Below, in pieces: positions 50,922-60,498 of a stretch of 64,000 nucleotides of DNA; positions within the stretch are counted from its first letter, which is position 1; the number at the start of each line of letters is the position of its first letter. The notes under the pieces are model-generated. The model did no database searches. It was not told the DNA's origin and saw only the letters and a program-made list of their open reading frames with translations. The position numbers and the translations under genes are program-made. Source of the stretch: Sphingomonas sp. IW22 (GTDB lineage: Bacteria > Pseudomonadota > Alphaproteobacteria > Sphingomonadales > Sphingomonadaceae); assembly GCF_041321155.1 (NCBI RefSeq), contig NZ_JBGGWB010000001.1, forward strand, positions 1,116,001 through 1,180,000, in the 5' to 3' direction.

Positions 50922-51830
50922 CTATTCGTGCGATCGGCCGAAATCGGCGCGCGCGTCGTCCTGACCCTGTTCGACGATCGAGCGGCGAATGGCGCGCGTC
51001 TGGGTGAAATGATCGAACAGCTCGTCACCCTTCCCCCAGCGGATCGCCCGCGACAGCGCGGCCAGATCCTCTGAAAAGCGCTGGAGCATGTCCAGCACCG
51101 CTTCCCGGTTGGCCAGGAACACGTCGCGCCACATCGTCGGATCGCTGGCGGCGATGCGCGTGAAGTCGCGAAAGCCACCCGCCGAATATTTGATGACCTC
51201 CGACTGGGTGACTTCTTCCAGGTCGGATGCCGTGCCGACGATCGTATAGGCGATCAGGTGCGGCAAATGGCTGGTCACCGCCAACACGCGGTCATGATGG
51301 TCGGGGGCCATCGTTTCGACCTCTGCCCCCAGCGCGCGCCAGAAACCGGCGACCTTGTCCACCGCGACCGGGTTCGCGCCCTCCGGCGGGGTCAGGATGC
51401 ACCAGCGGTGGTTGAAAAGCGTGGCGAAGCCTGCCGTCGGCCCGCTCTGTTCGGTGCCGGCGACCGGATGTGCGGGAACGATGGCGTGGTTGGGCAGCGC
51501 GGCGCTCAGCGCCTCGACCACGCTGGCCTTGCACGATCCGACATCAGTGACGATCGCGCCCGGCGGCAGGGCATCGGCCAGCGCTGCCGCCGCCGCGCCC
51601 ATCGCGCCGACGGGGACGCATAGCACCACAAGATCCGCGTCCTGCACCGCTTCGGTCGCGGTGTCGGCAATCGAATGGCCCAATCCGATGGCGCGGGCCG
51701 TCTCACGCACCGCCGGGTCGGCATCGTGGCCGATGACGCGCGCGTCGGGCATCCGCGCGGCGACCGCGCGGGCAACCGATGATCCGATCAGCCCCAGGCC
51801 GATGACGGCGACACGCGCGAAATCGCTCAT
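50922..51830 (-). CDS. tyrA: Prephenate/arogenate dehydrogenase
   Basis: Oxidative decarboxylation of prephenate or arogenate in tyrosine synthesis. The 302-aa protein starts with the NAD-binding fold VAVIGLGLIGSSVARAV, carries the active-site segment PAHPVAGTEQSGP (His) and the helix LPHLIAYTIVG. It lacks a fused chorismate mutase or ACT domain. Its ATG overlaps the hisC stop by four bases, pairing aromatic and histidinol-phosphate aminotransferase functions as is common in alphaproteobacteria. Confidence 0.93.
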   Translation of the reverse strand: MSDFARVAVIGLGLIGSSVARAVAARMPDARVIGHDADPAVRETARAIGLGHSIADTATEAVQDADLVVLCVPVGAMGAAAAALADALPPGAIVTDVGSCKASVVEALSAALPNHAIVPAHPVAGTEQSGPTAGFATLFNHRWCILTPPEGANPVAVDKVAGFWRALGAEVETMAPDHHDRVLAVTSHLPHLIAYTIVGTASDLEEVTQSEVIKYSAGGFRDFTRIAASDPTMWRDVFLANREAVLDMLQRFSEDLAALSRAIRWGKGDELFDHFTQTRAIRRSIVEQGQDDARADFGRSHE

Positions 51831-52924
51831 TCGCCCGCGACGATCCTGCGGAGCGCCGCCATCACGCCTTGCGTCTCCTCAGCCGTGCCGATCGAGATGC
51901 GCAGGCCATGGGGCAGCCCCTGTCCGGGCAGCCAACGCACAATATAGCCCGCCTCCATCAGCGCCTTGTACGCCGTTTCGGCGCTGACCGGCCCTTCGAA
52001 CAGGACCAGCACGAAATTGGCCTTGGACGGCACTGCGCGCAGCCCGGCATTGCCGAGCTTTTCGACCTCCTGCGTCAGCCATGCTCGCCACGTCGCGTTA
52101 TGATCGCGGCTGTTGTCGACGAAATCGTCGGCGGCCAGCGCGGCGATTGCCGCCTGTTGCCCGGCGGTGGTCACGTTGAAGGGCGCGCGGATGCGGTGCA
52201 TCGCCTCCACCGCCGCCGCCGGGCCATATCCCCAGCCGATACGTTCGGCGGCAAGGCCATAGATTTTGGAGAAGGTGCGCGTGACGATGACGTTCGACTC
52301 GGTCCGGGCGAGCTCGAGTGCGTGATCGTCCTCCTCCGCGCGGATATATTCGGCATAGGCCTGATCGATCACCAGCATCACCTCACGCGGCAGCGCGGCG
52401 TGCAGGCGGGCGATTTCTTCGCGCGCGGCAAAGGTGCCGGTGGGGTTGTTGGGGTTCGCCACGAACACCACCCGCGTCGCCGGGGTGACGCAGGCAAGGA
52501 TCGCATCGACATCGGTCGCATAATCGCGGTCGGGCGCGACGACCGGGGTCGCACCAACACGGCGCGCCGCAATTTCATAAACGGCAAAGCCATAGCGCAC
52601 GAAGATGATCTCGTCGCCCGGCCCGGCATAGGCGCCGGCGACCAGGTGCAGCACCTCGTCCGATCCGGTACCATAAATGACGCGCGCGGGGTCGAGACCG
52701 TGTTTCACCGCGATCGCCTCGCGCAACTCGCTCGCGCCGGCGTCGGGGTAACGCTCAAGCGTCTGGCTGGCCTCGGCAAAGGCGGCGCGCGCCTCGGGCG
52801 CGGTGCCCAGCGGGTTTTCGTTCGACGACAATTTGGCGACCTTGCGCCCGTCATCGGTCTTGGAACGGCCGGGGACATAGGGCGCGATGGCCATGACCCA
52901 TGGCTTGGGGATCGGTGCGGTCAT
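51827..52924 (-). CDS. hisC: Histidinol-phosphate aminotransferase
   Basis: A PLP-dependent class I/II aminotransferase, 365 aa, acting in histidine synthesis and, by context with tyrA, possibly on aromatic 2-oxo acids. Motifs: SSNENPLG near 35, FVANPNNPTGT near 150, DQAYAEY near 193, and the PLP-binding Lys in RTFSKIYGLAAERIG. ATG at 52924 was chosen by homology; the ORF continues upstream but as an antisense shadow of metX. Divergent from metX by 105 bp. Confidence 0.93.
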   Translation of the reverse strand: MTAPIPKPWVMAIAPYVPGRSKTDDGRKVAKLSSNENPLGTAPEARAAFAEASQTLERYPDAGASELREAIAVKHGLDPARVIYGTGSDEVLHLVAGAYAGPGDEIIFVRYGFAVYEIAARRVGATPVVAPDRDYATDVDAILACVTPATRVVFVANPNNPTGTFAAREEIARLHAALPREVMLVIDQAYAEYIRAEEDDHALELARTESNVIVTRTFSKIYGLAAERIGWGYGPAAAVEAMHRIRAPFNVTTAGQQAAIAALAADDFVDNSRDHNATWRAWLTQEVEKLGNAGLRAVPSKANFVLVLFEGPVSAETAYKALMEAGYIVRWLPGQGLPHGLRISIGTAEETQGVMAALRRIVAGE

Positions 52925-53029
52925 GCTCCGCCGATAGGCGCTGGCCCGCCCTGCACGCAAGGGGCGCGAGCGCACGCACGTCCAAGCCACCTTCCCCCCG
53001 CCCGCGCGCTCGGCTAGGGGCTGCGGCCC

Positions 53030-54148
53030 ATGTCGGACCCCCGCTTCGGCCAGAATCGTCGCACCACCCTGCCCGGCCCGCTTAAGCTGGACGGCGGGGC
53101 GCTGCTGTCGCCGCTCGATATCGCCTATGAAACCTATGGCACGCTGAACGCCGATGCCAGCAACGCCATCCTCGTCTGTCACGCGCTGACCGGCGACCAA
53201 TATGTCGCATCGAATCACCCGGTGACGGGCAAGCCCGGCTGGTGGACGCGCATGATCGGCCCGGACAAGCCGATCGACCCGGCGCGCGATTTCGTCATCT
53301 GTGCCAATGTGCTGGGCAGTTGCATGGGCAGTTCGGGCCCGGCGTCCATCAACCCGGCGACCGGCCACGCATGGGGCATGGCGTTTCCGGTCATCACCAT
53401 CCGCGACATGGTGCGCGCACAGGCGATGCTGCTCGACCATCTGGGCGTGCGGCGGCTGAAGGCGGTGGTCGGCGGGTCGATGGGTGGGATGCAGGCGCTC
53501 AGTTGGGCCGCGACCTTCCCCGAACGCGTCGCCGCTGCCGTCATCATCGCATCGACCGCGCGCCATTCGGCACAGAATATCGCGTTCCACGAAGTCGGGC
53601 GTCAGGCGATCATGGCCGACCCCAACTGGCAGGGCGGCGATTATTATGAGGGCACGCCCCCCGCCGCCGGGCTGGCGGTGGCGCGGATGGCGGCGCACAT
53701 CACGTACCTGTCCGAAGCGGGCCTGACCGAAAAATTCGGGCGGCGGCTTCAGGCGCGGGAGGCAAAGTCCTTCGGCTTCGATGCGGATTTTCAGGTCGAA
53801 AGCTATCTGCGCTATCAGGGGCTGGCCTTTACCGACCGGTTCGATGCCAATGCCTATCTCTATATCACCCGCGCGCTCGATTATTTCGACCTGGCGGAGG
53901 AGCATGGCGGCACGCTGGCCAATGCGTTCCGGGACACGGCGACCCGCTTTTGCCTGGTCAGTTTCGACACCGACTGGCTGTACCCGACGCGCGAAAGCCG
54001 TGCGATCGTTCAGGCGCTGCACGCGGCCGGTGCGGCAGCCAGTTTCGTCGAGCTGTCCTCTCCCTTCGGCCACGACGCGTTCCTGCTCGACAGCCCGGAG
54101 TTGAACCGCGTGGTCGACGGCTTTCTGAAGGCGGGGGCGGCGCGATGA
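53030..54148 (+). CDS. metX: Homoserine O-acetyltransferase
   Basis: Acetylates homoserine from acetyl-CoA, the first committed step to methionine in this group. The 372-aa alpha/beta-hydrolase-fold enzyme has nucleophile Ser150 ([10 protein letters not shown]), Asp in SFDTDWLYP and His in FGHDAFLLD. The signature [17 protein letters not shown] follows residue 95. It may also act as a succinyltransferase; the family cannot be split by sight. The stop overlaps the metW ATG by four bases. Confidence 0.95.
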   Translation: MSDPRFGQNRRTTLPGPLKLDGGALLSPLDIAYETYGTLNADASNAILVCHALTGDQYVASNHPVTGKPGWWTRMIGPDKPIDPARDFVICANVLGSCMGSSGPASINPATGHAWGMAFPVITIRDMVRAQAMLLDHLGVRRLKAVVGGSMGGMQALSWAATFPERVAAAVIIASTARHSAQNIAFHEVGRQAIMADPNWQGGDYYEGTPPAAGLAVARMAAHITYLSEAGLTEKFGRRLQAREAKSFGFDADFQVESYLRYQGLAFTDRFDANAYLYITRALDYFDLAEEHGGTLANAFRDTATRFCLVSFDTDWLYPTRESRAIVQALHAAGAAASFVELSSPFGHDAFLLDSPELNRVVDGFLKAGAAR

Positions 54149-54735
54149 GCGACCTTCGCCCCGATCTGGCGATCATCGCGCGCAATGTCGCGGCGGGGTC
54201 CCGCGTACTGGATGTCGGATGCGGCGACGGCGCACTGATGGCGGCGCTCCGCGACACGGCTGGCGTCGATGCGCGCGGGCTTGAGATCAACCCCGCCAAT
54301 GTCGCCGCCGCTGTCGGGCGGGGGCTGTCGGTGGTTCAGGGCGATGCAGACACCGACCTGGCCGATTATCCCGACGCCAGTTTTGATTACGCGATCCTCA
54401 GCCAGACGCTGCAGACGACGATGCGCCCCCATGTCGTGCTGGATCATCTGCTGCGGATCGGACGGCGGGCGTTCGTCAGCTTTCCCAACTTCGCCCATTG
54501 GCGCGTGCGTGGATCGCTTTTGTGGGGCGGGCGGATGCCCGTGACACCGCTGTTGCCACTGAAATGGTATGAGACGCCCAACATCCACCATGTGACGGTC
54601 GATGACTTCCGCGAACTGGTGCGCGACCGTGGCCTGACGGTGGAGGGGGCGTGGTTCCTGTCCCACGGCAGGCCCGCGCGCCCGGCAGCGGCGAATTTCT
54701 TTGCCGAGCACGCGGTGTTCCTGCTCAGGCGGTAA
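54145..54735 (+). CDS. metW: Methionine biosynthesis protein MetW
   Basis: A 196-aa SAM-dependent methyltransferase-like protein that partners MetX. Motif I is VLDVGCGDG (residues 23-31), with LEINPANV after it and [11 protein letters not shown] further on, which is typical of MetW. Catalytic function is unclear, but metX-metW pairs are conserved in proteobacteria. ATG at 54145 overlaps the metX stop. Its own 3' end overlaps the convergent DUF1206 gene by 11 bp. Confidence 0.94.
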   Translation: MSDLRPDLAIIARNVAAGSRVLDVGCGDGALMAALRDTAGVDARGLEINPANVAAAVGRGLSVVQGDADTDLADYPDASFDYAILSQTLQTTMRPHVVLDHLLRIGRRAFVSFPNFAHWRVRGSLLWGGRMPVTPLLPLKWYETPNIHHVTVDDFRELVRDRGLTVEGAWFLSHGRPARPAAANFFAEHAVFLLRR

Positions 54736-55504
54736 GGCGGCGTGCCAGCGGCGTGTCGCACACGTCGCGATAACGGGCCATCACCAGGCTGAAGACGCCG
54801 AACATCAACAGACCGCCCGCCACCGCATCAAACAGCCAGCCGCGCCCAGTATAGCTGGCGACCGCGTCCTGAAACCCGACCTCCCCCGCACGGCCCGACC
54901 AGCCAAGGTCGACCAGCGTCCATGCGATTGCAGCAAACACTGCCGCCCGCGCGGCGTGGCCGATCCGGCCCACGGTCTTGCTCCACTGCGGTGCCCTGGC
55001 GACCAGCAGCCGCATGAATTCGGCAGTCCACGCCTTTTTCGCCTGCGCCACGGCGGCGGCGGCAAAGCCCAGGCCGACCAGCAGCAGCAGCACCCAGCCA
55101 AGCGGCAGGCCCAGCGCCATCGCGGTGGCGTCGCGTCCCGCTTCGCCATCCTGCGGCCGGGTACCCCATGCGAATAGCGACGCCGCACCATAAGCAAGAC
55201 CGAAATGCGCCAGGCCGCTCAGCACATGGCCGCCGCGCTTGGCCAGCCCCTTGGCATCATCACCGTCGGCTTCCAGATCGACCGACGCACCGTAAAGGCG
55301 GAACAGGCCATAAGCGGCCAAGCCGACCGCCAGGGCCGCCATCAGCGGCTTGCCGCCGGGCACTTCGGACAGGGGCGCAAGGACGCTGGTTGTCCCCTCT
55401 GCCTGTCCCGTTGCGAGCGACAGATAGCCCAATGCGAAATAAATGATCGCGCGCGCGACATAGCCGATGCGCGCGAGCATCGCGATGCGTTCGTCCGGTT
55501 TCAC
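54725..55504 (-). CDS. DUF1206 family membrane protein
   Basis: A 259-aa inner-membrane protein with about six hydrophobic segments in three pairs, a pattern seen in DUF1206. Each pair begins with a motif like IGYVARAIIYFALGYL (first copy, residues 13-28), GLAHFGLAYGAASLF and RIGHAARAAVFAAIAW. The function is unknown. Its stop lies inside the metW 3' end, so the two genes are convergent and overlap by 11 bp. Confidence 0.85.
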   Translation of the reverse strand: MKPDERIAMLARIGYVARAIIYFALGYLSLATGQAEGTTSVLAPLSEVPGGKPLMAALAVGLAAYGLFRLYGASVDLEADGDDAKGLAKRGGHVLSGLAHFGLAYGAASLFAWGTRPQDGEAGRDATAMALGLPLGWVLLLLVGLGFAAAAVAQAKKAWTAEFMRLLVARAPQWSKTVGRIGHAARAAVFAAIAWTLVDLGWSGRAGEVGFQDAVASYTGRGWLFDAVAGGLLMFGVFSLVMARYRDVCDTPLARRLTA

Positions 55505-55576
55505 CGCAAACCCCTTTTCCTCGTTGCGTCACCGAAACGCCGCAGGAGGAAAAAGGATCAGCGATGAACTGACGGA

Positions 55577-56149
55577 TCAGAACGGGACGTCGTCGTCCAG
55601 ATCGTCGGGGAAGCCGCCATGGTCGTTGTTCGACCGGCCACCGCCCTGATTGCCACCGCGCGCGCCGCCGCCGAAACCGCTGCCGCCGCGCCCAGAGGAC
55701 TGGCCCGCGAAATCATCGCCGCCGCCCCAATCGTCACCGCCGCGCGACCCGCCGCCGCCAAAGCCGCCGCCAGCACCGCCGCCCTGACCACCGCCGCCGG
55801 GACCGTCGAGCATCGTCAGCACGCTGTTGAAACCTTGCAGCACCACTTCGGTCGAATAGCGGTCCTGACCCTGCTGATCCTGCCATTTGCGGGTCTGAAG
55901 CTGGCCCTCGATATAAACCTTGGACCCCTTGCGCAGGAATCGTTCGGCGACGTTCGCCAGCCCTTCGTTGAAGATCGCGACCGAATGCCATTCGGTGCGT
56001 TCCTTCTTCTCGCCGGTATTGCGGTCCTTCCACGATTCGCTGGTCGCGATGCGCAGGTTCACCACCTTGCCACCGTTGGAAAAGGTCCGCGATTCGGGGT
56101 CTCGACCGAGATTGCCGACGAGAATGACTTTATTGACGCTGCCGGCCAT
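55577..56149 (-). CDS. ssb: Single-stranded DNA-binding protein
   Basis: SSB, 190 aa, binds ssDNA in replication and repair. The OB fold (1-110) has [38 protein letters not shown] and [20 protein letters not shown] glycine-rich linker of about 65 residues with RGG-like units follows. The acidic tip DLDDDVPF, which recruits partner proteins, is intact. Lies between the DUF1206 and DUF4169 genes. Confidence 0.97.
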   Translation of the reverse strand: MAGSVNKVILVGNLGRDPESRTFSNGGKVVNLRIATSESWKDRNTGEKKERTEWHSVAIFNEGLANVAERFLRKGSKVYIEGQLQTRKWQDQQGQDRYSTEVVLQGFNSVLTMLDGPGGGGQGGGAGGGFGGGGSRGGDDWGGGDDFAGQSSGRGGSGFGGGARGGNQGGGRSNNDHGGFPDDLDDDVPF

Positions 56150-56199
56150 GATGACTCCAAGAGGAATGCCGCGCGATGGGCGCGGTGGGGATTCGAATG

Positions 56200-56379
56200 A
56201 TGGGCGACCTTATAAACCTGAACCGCGCGCGCAAGGCCAAGGCAAAGGCCGAACGTACTGCAGCTGCCGATGCGAACCGGGTGAAGTTCGGCCGGACCAA
56301 GGCCGAACGCCAGGCCGATGCGACGGATCGCGCGCGCCGCGACGCCCGGCTGGACGGCGCGAAGCGCGAGGACCGCTAA
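56200..56379 (+). CDS. DUF4169 family protein
   Basis: A 59-aa highly charged protein, [20 protein letters not shown] at the start and [18 protein letters not shown] later, matching DUF4169, a short helical family seen in alphaproteobacteria. ATG at 56200 gives the family start; eight extra codons upstream are unlikely. It lies divergent from ssb and convergent with feoB, overlapping feoB's stop by four bases. The function is unknown. Confidence 0.75.
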   Translation: MGDLINLNRARKAKAKAERTAAADANRVKFGRTKAERQADATDRARRDARLDGAKREDR

Positions 56380-58235
56380 CCCAGCCCCACCGCGACCGCC
56401 AGCCAATAGGTGACACCCGCCGCGACATAGGCGATGGCGAACAGATAGCCGACCATGAACATCGGCCATTTCCAGCCATTGGTCTCGCGCCGGGTGACCG
56501 CGATGGTCGAGATGCACTGCGGCGCGAACACGAACCAGGCGAGGAAGGCAAGCGCGGTGGCCAGGCTCCAGCGGCGCTGCAACTGTTCGCGGATCGTCGC
56601 CTGTCCGGTCTCTCCCTCGGCATCATCCACGGCATAGACGGTGCCGATCGCCGCGACCGCAACCTCGCGCGCGGCCATGGCGGGGATCAGCGCCAGCGCG
56701 ATGTCGTGATTGAAGCCGATGGGGCGCACCACGACCTCCAGACCGCTGGCGATGCGGCCCGCAACTGAATACTCGGCCTGGCTGACGCCCTCCGGCGCCT
56801 TGGGAAAGCTCAGCAACGCCCACAGGACCACGGTTGTCAGCAGGATGATCGTCCCCGCCCGCTTCAGAAAAGCCTCTGCCCGCTGCCACAGCCCCAGCGC
56901 GAAATCGCGCGGGTTGGGCCATTGATAGCGCGGCATTTCCAGCATGAAGCCCGACGACGCCCCTTGCGTCACCGTGCGGCGAAGCAGCAGCGCGGCCAGA
57001 AATGCGCCGACGATTCCCGCGATATACAGGCAGAATAGCACCAGCCCCTGAAGGCCGAAGCCCGGTCCCACCGCGTCGTTCGGAATGAATGCGCCGATGA
57101 TGATGGTATAAACGGGCAACCGCGCCGAACAGGTCATCAGGGGCGCGATCAGGATCGTCGTCAGCCGGTCCTTTTCATCGTCGATGGTGCGCGTCGCCAT
57201 GATGCCCGGCACCGCACAGGCAAAGCTGGACAGAAGCGGAATGAATGCACGGCCCGACAGACCGACACTGGCCATCAGCCGGTCCATCAGGAACGCCGCA
57301 CGCACCATATAGCCCGATGCTTCTAGCAGCAGGATGAATCCGAACAGGATCAGGATCTGCGGCAGGAACACGACCACTGCACCGACACCGGCAATGATGC
57401 CGTCGACGACCAGCGACCGCACGAATCCTTCGGGCAGCAAATCGCCCACCGCGCCGCCAAGCAGCGCCATGCCCTCTTCGATCCAGCCGATCGGCGCTTC
57501 GGACCAGGCGAACACCGCCTGAAAAATCACGAACAAAAGGCCCAGCAGCACCGCCATGCCCCACACCGGGTGCAGCAGGACGCCGTCCAGCCGGTGCGTC
57601 AGCCGCCGGGTGCGCGTTTCGCTGACCGTCGCGGCCAGTGCGATACGGCGCGCATCGCGCTGAAGCGTGACAATGTCGGGCAGATCGGGCGCCCCGATCC
57701 GTGCAGCAGCCTCCGCCGCCGGGCGCACCGCCGTGCCCAGCGCCTCACGCAGCGTGTCCAGCCCGCGGCGGCGCACCGCGACTGTCGGCACCACCGTCAG
57801 CCCCAGTTCCCGGCCCAGCCGTTCGGGATCGAGCACCAGCCCGTCGCGTTCGGCCAGATCGACCATGTTCAGCGCGACGACGATCGGCATCCCCAGCGCC
57901 TTGAGCTGAAGGACGAAGCGCAGATGATTGTCGAGGTTGCCGGCATCGACGACGACCAGCAACGCATCGGGCCGCCGCTCACCCGGCAGGCTGCCCAGCA
58001 CCACGTCACGTGTCACCCGTTCGTCGGGGCTGGCCGGGTCGAGGCTGTAGGTGCCCGGAAGGTCGATCAGCTCGGCCGGGCGGCCATCGGCCAGCACCAA
58101 CCGGCCCGAATGGCGCTCTACCGTGACCCCGGGATAATTGCCCACCTTCTGCCGCGCGCCGGTCAGCGCGTTGAACAGGGCGGATTTGCCGGCGTTGGGA
58201 TTGCCGACCAGTGCGATCAAAGGGGCGGCGTGCAT
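56376..58235 (-). CDS. feoB: Ferrous iron transport GTPase FeoB
   Basis: Inner-membrane Fe(II) importer, 619 aa. The cytosolic G domain has G1 GNPNAGKS (11-18), LIDLPGTYSL and NMVDLAERDG. The membrane part starts near 240 and includes the GATE motifs (VFLPQILILFGFILLLE, SFACAVPGIMATRTI). ATG at 58235 was chosen as the G domain begins at once and it is four bases after the feoA stop; 58277 would overlap feoA. No FeoC follows. Confidence 0.95.
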   Translation of the reverse strand: MHAAPLIALVGNPNAGKSALFNALTGARQKVGNYPGVTVERHSGRLVLADGRPAELIDLPGTYSLDPASPDERVTRDVVLGSLPGERRPDALLVVVDAGNLDNHLRFVLQLKALGMPIVVALNMVDLAERDGLVLDPERLGRELGLTVVPTVAVRRRGLDTLREALGTAVRPAAEAAARIGAPDLPDIVTLQRDARRIALAATVSETRTRRLTHRLDGVLLHPVWGMAVLLGLLFVIFQAVFAWSEAPIGWIEEGMALLGGAVGDLLPEGFVRSLVVDGIIAGVGAVVVFLPQILILFGFILLLEASGYMVRAAFLMDRLMASVGLSGRAFIPLLSSFACAVPGIMATRTIDDEKDRLTTILIAPLMTCSARLPVYTIIIGAFIPNDAVGPGFGLQGLVLFCLYIAGIVGAFLAALLLRRTVTQGASSGFMLEMPRYQWPNPRDFALGLWQRAEAFLKRAGTIILLTTVVLWALLSFPKAPEGVSQAEYSVAGRIASGLEVVVRPIGFNHDIALALIPAMAAREVAVAAIGTVYAVDDAEGETGQATIREQLQRRWSLATALAFLAWFVFAPQCISTIAVTRRETNGWKWPMFMVGYLFAIAYVAAGVTYWLAVAVGLG

Positions 58236-58239
58236 CGCG

Positions 58240-58494
58240 TCAGCCAGCAGGCGCGACGTGAATGGCGTGCGCGACATGGCGGCGCAGCGCGATGGTCATA
58301 CGCCCGATGCGGCAGGCCACCGGCCCGCCACCCACGCCGGAGCGATGCACCATCTCCACCGCAACCCCTTCATCCAGGCCCAGTTCGCGCAGGCGCCGCG
58401 CTTCGGGCACTGACAATGCGTCCCAGTCGACCGACTGCACGACGGCCCGCGCTTCCCGCGCGAGTTGAACAAGGCTGAGCGTTGGGGAAAGCAT
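58240..58494 (-). CDS. feoA: Ferrous iron transport protein FeoA
   Basis: FeoA, 84 aa, is a small SH3-like cytosolic partner of FeoB. The core RRLRELGLDEGVAVEMVHRSG and the C-terminal CRIGRMTIALRRHVAHAI are typical. No Shine-Dalgarno precedes the ATG; instead a GATAAT box ends eight bases before it, within a Fur-like palindrome, so the mRNA may be leaderless. Cotranscribed with feoB. Confidence 0.88.
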   Translation of the reverse strand: MLSPTLSLVQLAREARAVVQSVDWDALSVPEARRLRELGLDEGVAVEMVHRSGVGGGPVACRIGRMTIALRRHVAHAIHVAPAG

Positions 58495-58511
58495 TGCGAG
58501 CGATTATCAAT
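58493..58511 (-). promoter_or_regulatory. Fur box overlapping the feoA promoter and start
   Basis: ATTGCGAGCGATTATCAAT has outer ATTG/CAAT arms and matches a common Fur 7-1-7 sequence (TGAGAATGATTATCA) at 12 of 15 positions. On the minus strand it contains GATAAT (58508-58503), a -10 element, and ends at the feoA ATG. Iron-bound Fur would block transcription of feoAB. Confidence 0.5.
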
Positions 58512-58535
58512 AGATGCACCGAAAGGCCAGCCCCA

Positions 58536-58931
58536 ATGCGGGACTGGCCGGATCGACGACAAGCCACTATCTTGTCGCCTGTGTCTTTTCTCAGCCGCTT
58601 CTCCCCCATTCGCGCATGGCGCGACCTGCGCCTGTTCCTGTCGCATCGTGAACGCCACGAACTGATCTTTCTGGTGCTGGCGATGGGCGTCACCGGTGTG
58701 GTGCTGGCGGGCTTCTATTACGACTCGAAGATCGAGCGGCCCTATAAGCCACCAGAAATCACCTATTTCGAAAGCTGGCCTGAAAATCGCAGCGACGAGG
58801 CGATCAAGGCGCAACAAGTGATCGATCAGGCAAAGAAGGAAAAGCGCCTGGCCGAGATCGAGCGTCGGCAGGCCGAACGCCGCGCCGAATTCAAGCGGTT
58901 GAACGACAAGCTGGAGCGCTGGGGCCTTTGA
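58536..58931 (+). CDS. Small single-pass membrane protein
   Basis: A 131-aa hypothetical protein seen next to ribD in sphingomonads. One hydrophobic segment lies near LIFLVLAMGVTGVVLAGFYY (about residues 44-63), followed by PYKPPEITYFESWPENRS. A charged coiled-coil tail (AKKEKRLAEIERRQAERRAEFKRLNDK) ends in ERWGL. ATG at 58536 has AAAGG nine bases upstream; GTG at 58581, giving VSFLSRFSP, is an alternative. The stop overlaps the ribD start. Function unknown. Confidence 0.7.
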   Translation: MRDWPDRRQATILSPVSFLSRFSPIRAWRDLRLFLSHRERHELIFLVLAMGVTGVVLAGFYYDSKIERPYKPPEITYFESWPENRSDEAIKAQQVIDQAKKEKRLAEIERRQAERRAEFKRLNDKLERWGL

Positions 58932-59890
58932 GCGACGACGCCCGCTGGATGGGCGCGGCGCTGGCGCTGGCCGAACGCACGCGGGGTCAAACGGCGCCCA
59001 ATCCCAATGTCGGCTGCGTGATCGTTCGCGACGGACGAGTCGTCGGACGCGGCTGGACCCAGCCGGGCGGCCGCCCTCATGCTGAGGCGATGGCGCTGCA
59101 ACAGGCCGGAAGCGCCGCCCACGGTGCCACCGCCTATGTCACACTCGAACCCTGCGCCCATGCCTCTGCTCGCGGACCGGCTTGCGCCGACCTGCTGATC
59201 GCCAGCGGCGTTGCGCGGGTGGTCGCGGCAATGCGCGACCCCGATCCGCGCACCAACGGCGCGGGGCTGGCCCGCCTCGCCGATGCGGGGATCAAGACCG
59301 CATGCGGCGTGCGCGCCGACGATGCGGCTTTGTCGATGGCGGGATTTCTGACACGGCGATCCAGGGGGCGACCGTTCGTCACGCTAAAGCTGGCGTTGTC
59401 GCTGGACGGCGGCGTAGCGATGGCCGATGGACGCAGCCAGTGGATCACCGGGCCGGAAGCGCGCGCCCACGCCCATCTGGAACGCAGCCGCCACGAACTG
59501 ATCCTTATCGGCGCGCTGACGCTGGCGACCGACGCGCCCCGGCTGGACGTGCGGCTGCCGGGGCTTGAGGGCCGCTCCCCAACCCGCGTCGTGCTTGGCC
59601 GCCGGACCGATGCACCGCCGGGCTGGATCGCGATCCGATCGCCGGGGGATATTCCCGACCTGCCGGGGGACCACCTGATGGTGGAAGGGGGCGCCGCGAC
59701 CGCGGCTGCGTTTCTGGCGGAGGATCTGGTCGACCGGCTGATCCTGTACCGTGCGCCCATCCTGATCGGCGATGCGCGGACGCTGGGCGACATCGGCCTG
59801 ACCGACCTGCCCGCCGCCCACGGACGCTGGCGCATGATCCAAAGTCGGCAGCTTGGCGTCGATACGCTTGAAGTGTACCAGCGCGCCTGA
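58928..59890 (+). CDS. ribD: Bifunctional riboflavin deaminase/reductase RibD
   Basis: Deaminates and then reduces the pyrimidine intermediate in riboflavin synthesis. The N-terminal deaminase has the zinc ligands His51 and Glu53 (PHAEAM), Cys76 and Cys86 (EPCAH, PACAD). The C-terminal reductase starts near residue 148 (RPFVTLKLALSLDGGVA). Length 320 aa. The start is TTG at 58928, overlapping the previous stop (TTGA), so translation is coupled. Confidence 0.94.
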   Translation: MSDDARWMGAALALAERTRGQTAPNPNVGCVIVRDGRVVGRGWTQPGGRPHAEAMALQQAGSAAHGATAYVTLEPCAHASARGPACADLLIASGVARVVAAMRDPDPRTNGAGLARLADAGIKTACGVRADDAALSMAGFLTRRSRGRPFVTLKLALSLDGGVAMADGRSQWITGPEARAHAHLERSRHELILIGALTLATDAPRLDVRLPGLEGRSPTRVVLGRRTDAPPGWIAIRSPGDIPDLPGDHLMVEGGAATAAAFLAEDLVDRLILYRAPILIGDARTLGDIGLTDLPAAHGRWRMIQSRQLGVDTLEVYQRA

Positions 59891-60498
59891 TGTTTACCGG
59901 AATCGTCACCGATGTCGGCCGTATCGCGGCCGTCGAGCAGCAAGGCGACCTGCGCGTCGTCGTCTCCACCACCTATGATACCAGCACGATCGACCTTGGC
60001 GCGTCGGTGGCCTGTTCGGGCGTCTGCCTGACCGTGGTCGACAAGGCGCCGGGCAGGCTTTCCTTCGACGTCTCAGCCGAAAGCGTATCGCGCACTGCCG
60101 CCGGCATGTGGGCACAGGGCCGCCGCCTGAACCTGGAACGTGCGCTCAGGCTGGGCGACGAGCTGGGCGGGCATATCGTGACCGGGCATGTCGACGGCGT
60201 CGGCACGATCGATTCGATGGTGGAGGAGGGCGGCAGCATCCGCGTCACCATCGCCGCCCCGCGCGAACTGGCGCCCTATATCGCGGCCAAGGGGTCGATC
60301 ACGGTCGACGGCGTATCGCTGACCGTCAACTCGGTCGAGGACAAGGCCGATGCCGTCCGCTTCGGCCTGAACATCATTCCGCATACGGCCGGGGTCACGA
60401 CCTTTGCCGATCTGAAGCCGGGTCAGGCCGTCAATCTGGAGATCGACGTGCTGGCCCGCTACCTCCAGCGAATGGAACAGGCCCGTGCAACAGCCTGA
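59890..60498 (+). CDS. ribE: Riboflavin synthase alpha chain
   Basis: Dismutates two lumazines to riboflavin. The 202-aa protein has the two lumazine-binding repeats, beginning [17 protein letters not shown] and, near residue 98, [15 protein letters not shown]. The conserved [10 protein letters not shown] and VDGVSLTVN segments mark the equivalent sites in each repeat. It shares one base with ribD and overlaps ribBX by 14 bases. Confidence 0.96.
   Translation: MFTGIVTDVGRIAAVEQQGDLRVVVSTTYDTSTIDLGASVACSGVCLTVVDKAPGRLSFDVSAESVSRTAAGMWAQGRRLNLERALRLGDELGGHIVTGHVDGVGTIDSMVEEGGSIRVTIAAPRELAPYIAAKGSITVDGVSLTVNSVEDKADAVRFGLNIIPHTAGVTTFADLKPGQAVNLEIDVLARYLQRMEQARATA

Noticed and set aside
52925..53029. 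Possible SAM riboswitch before metX
   Set aside because: SAM-II or SAM/SAH elements often precede metX or metA in alphaproteobacteria, but I could not find their conserved cores in this 105-bp gap.
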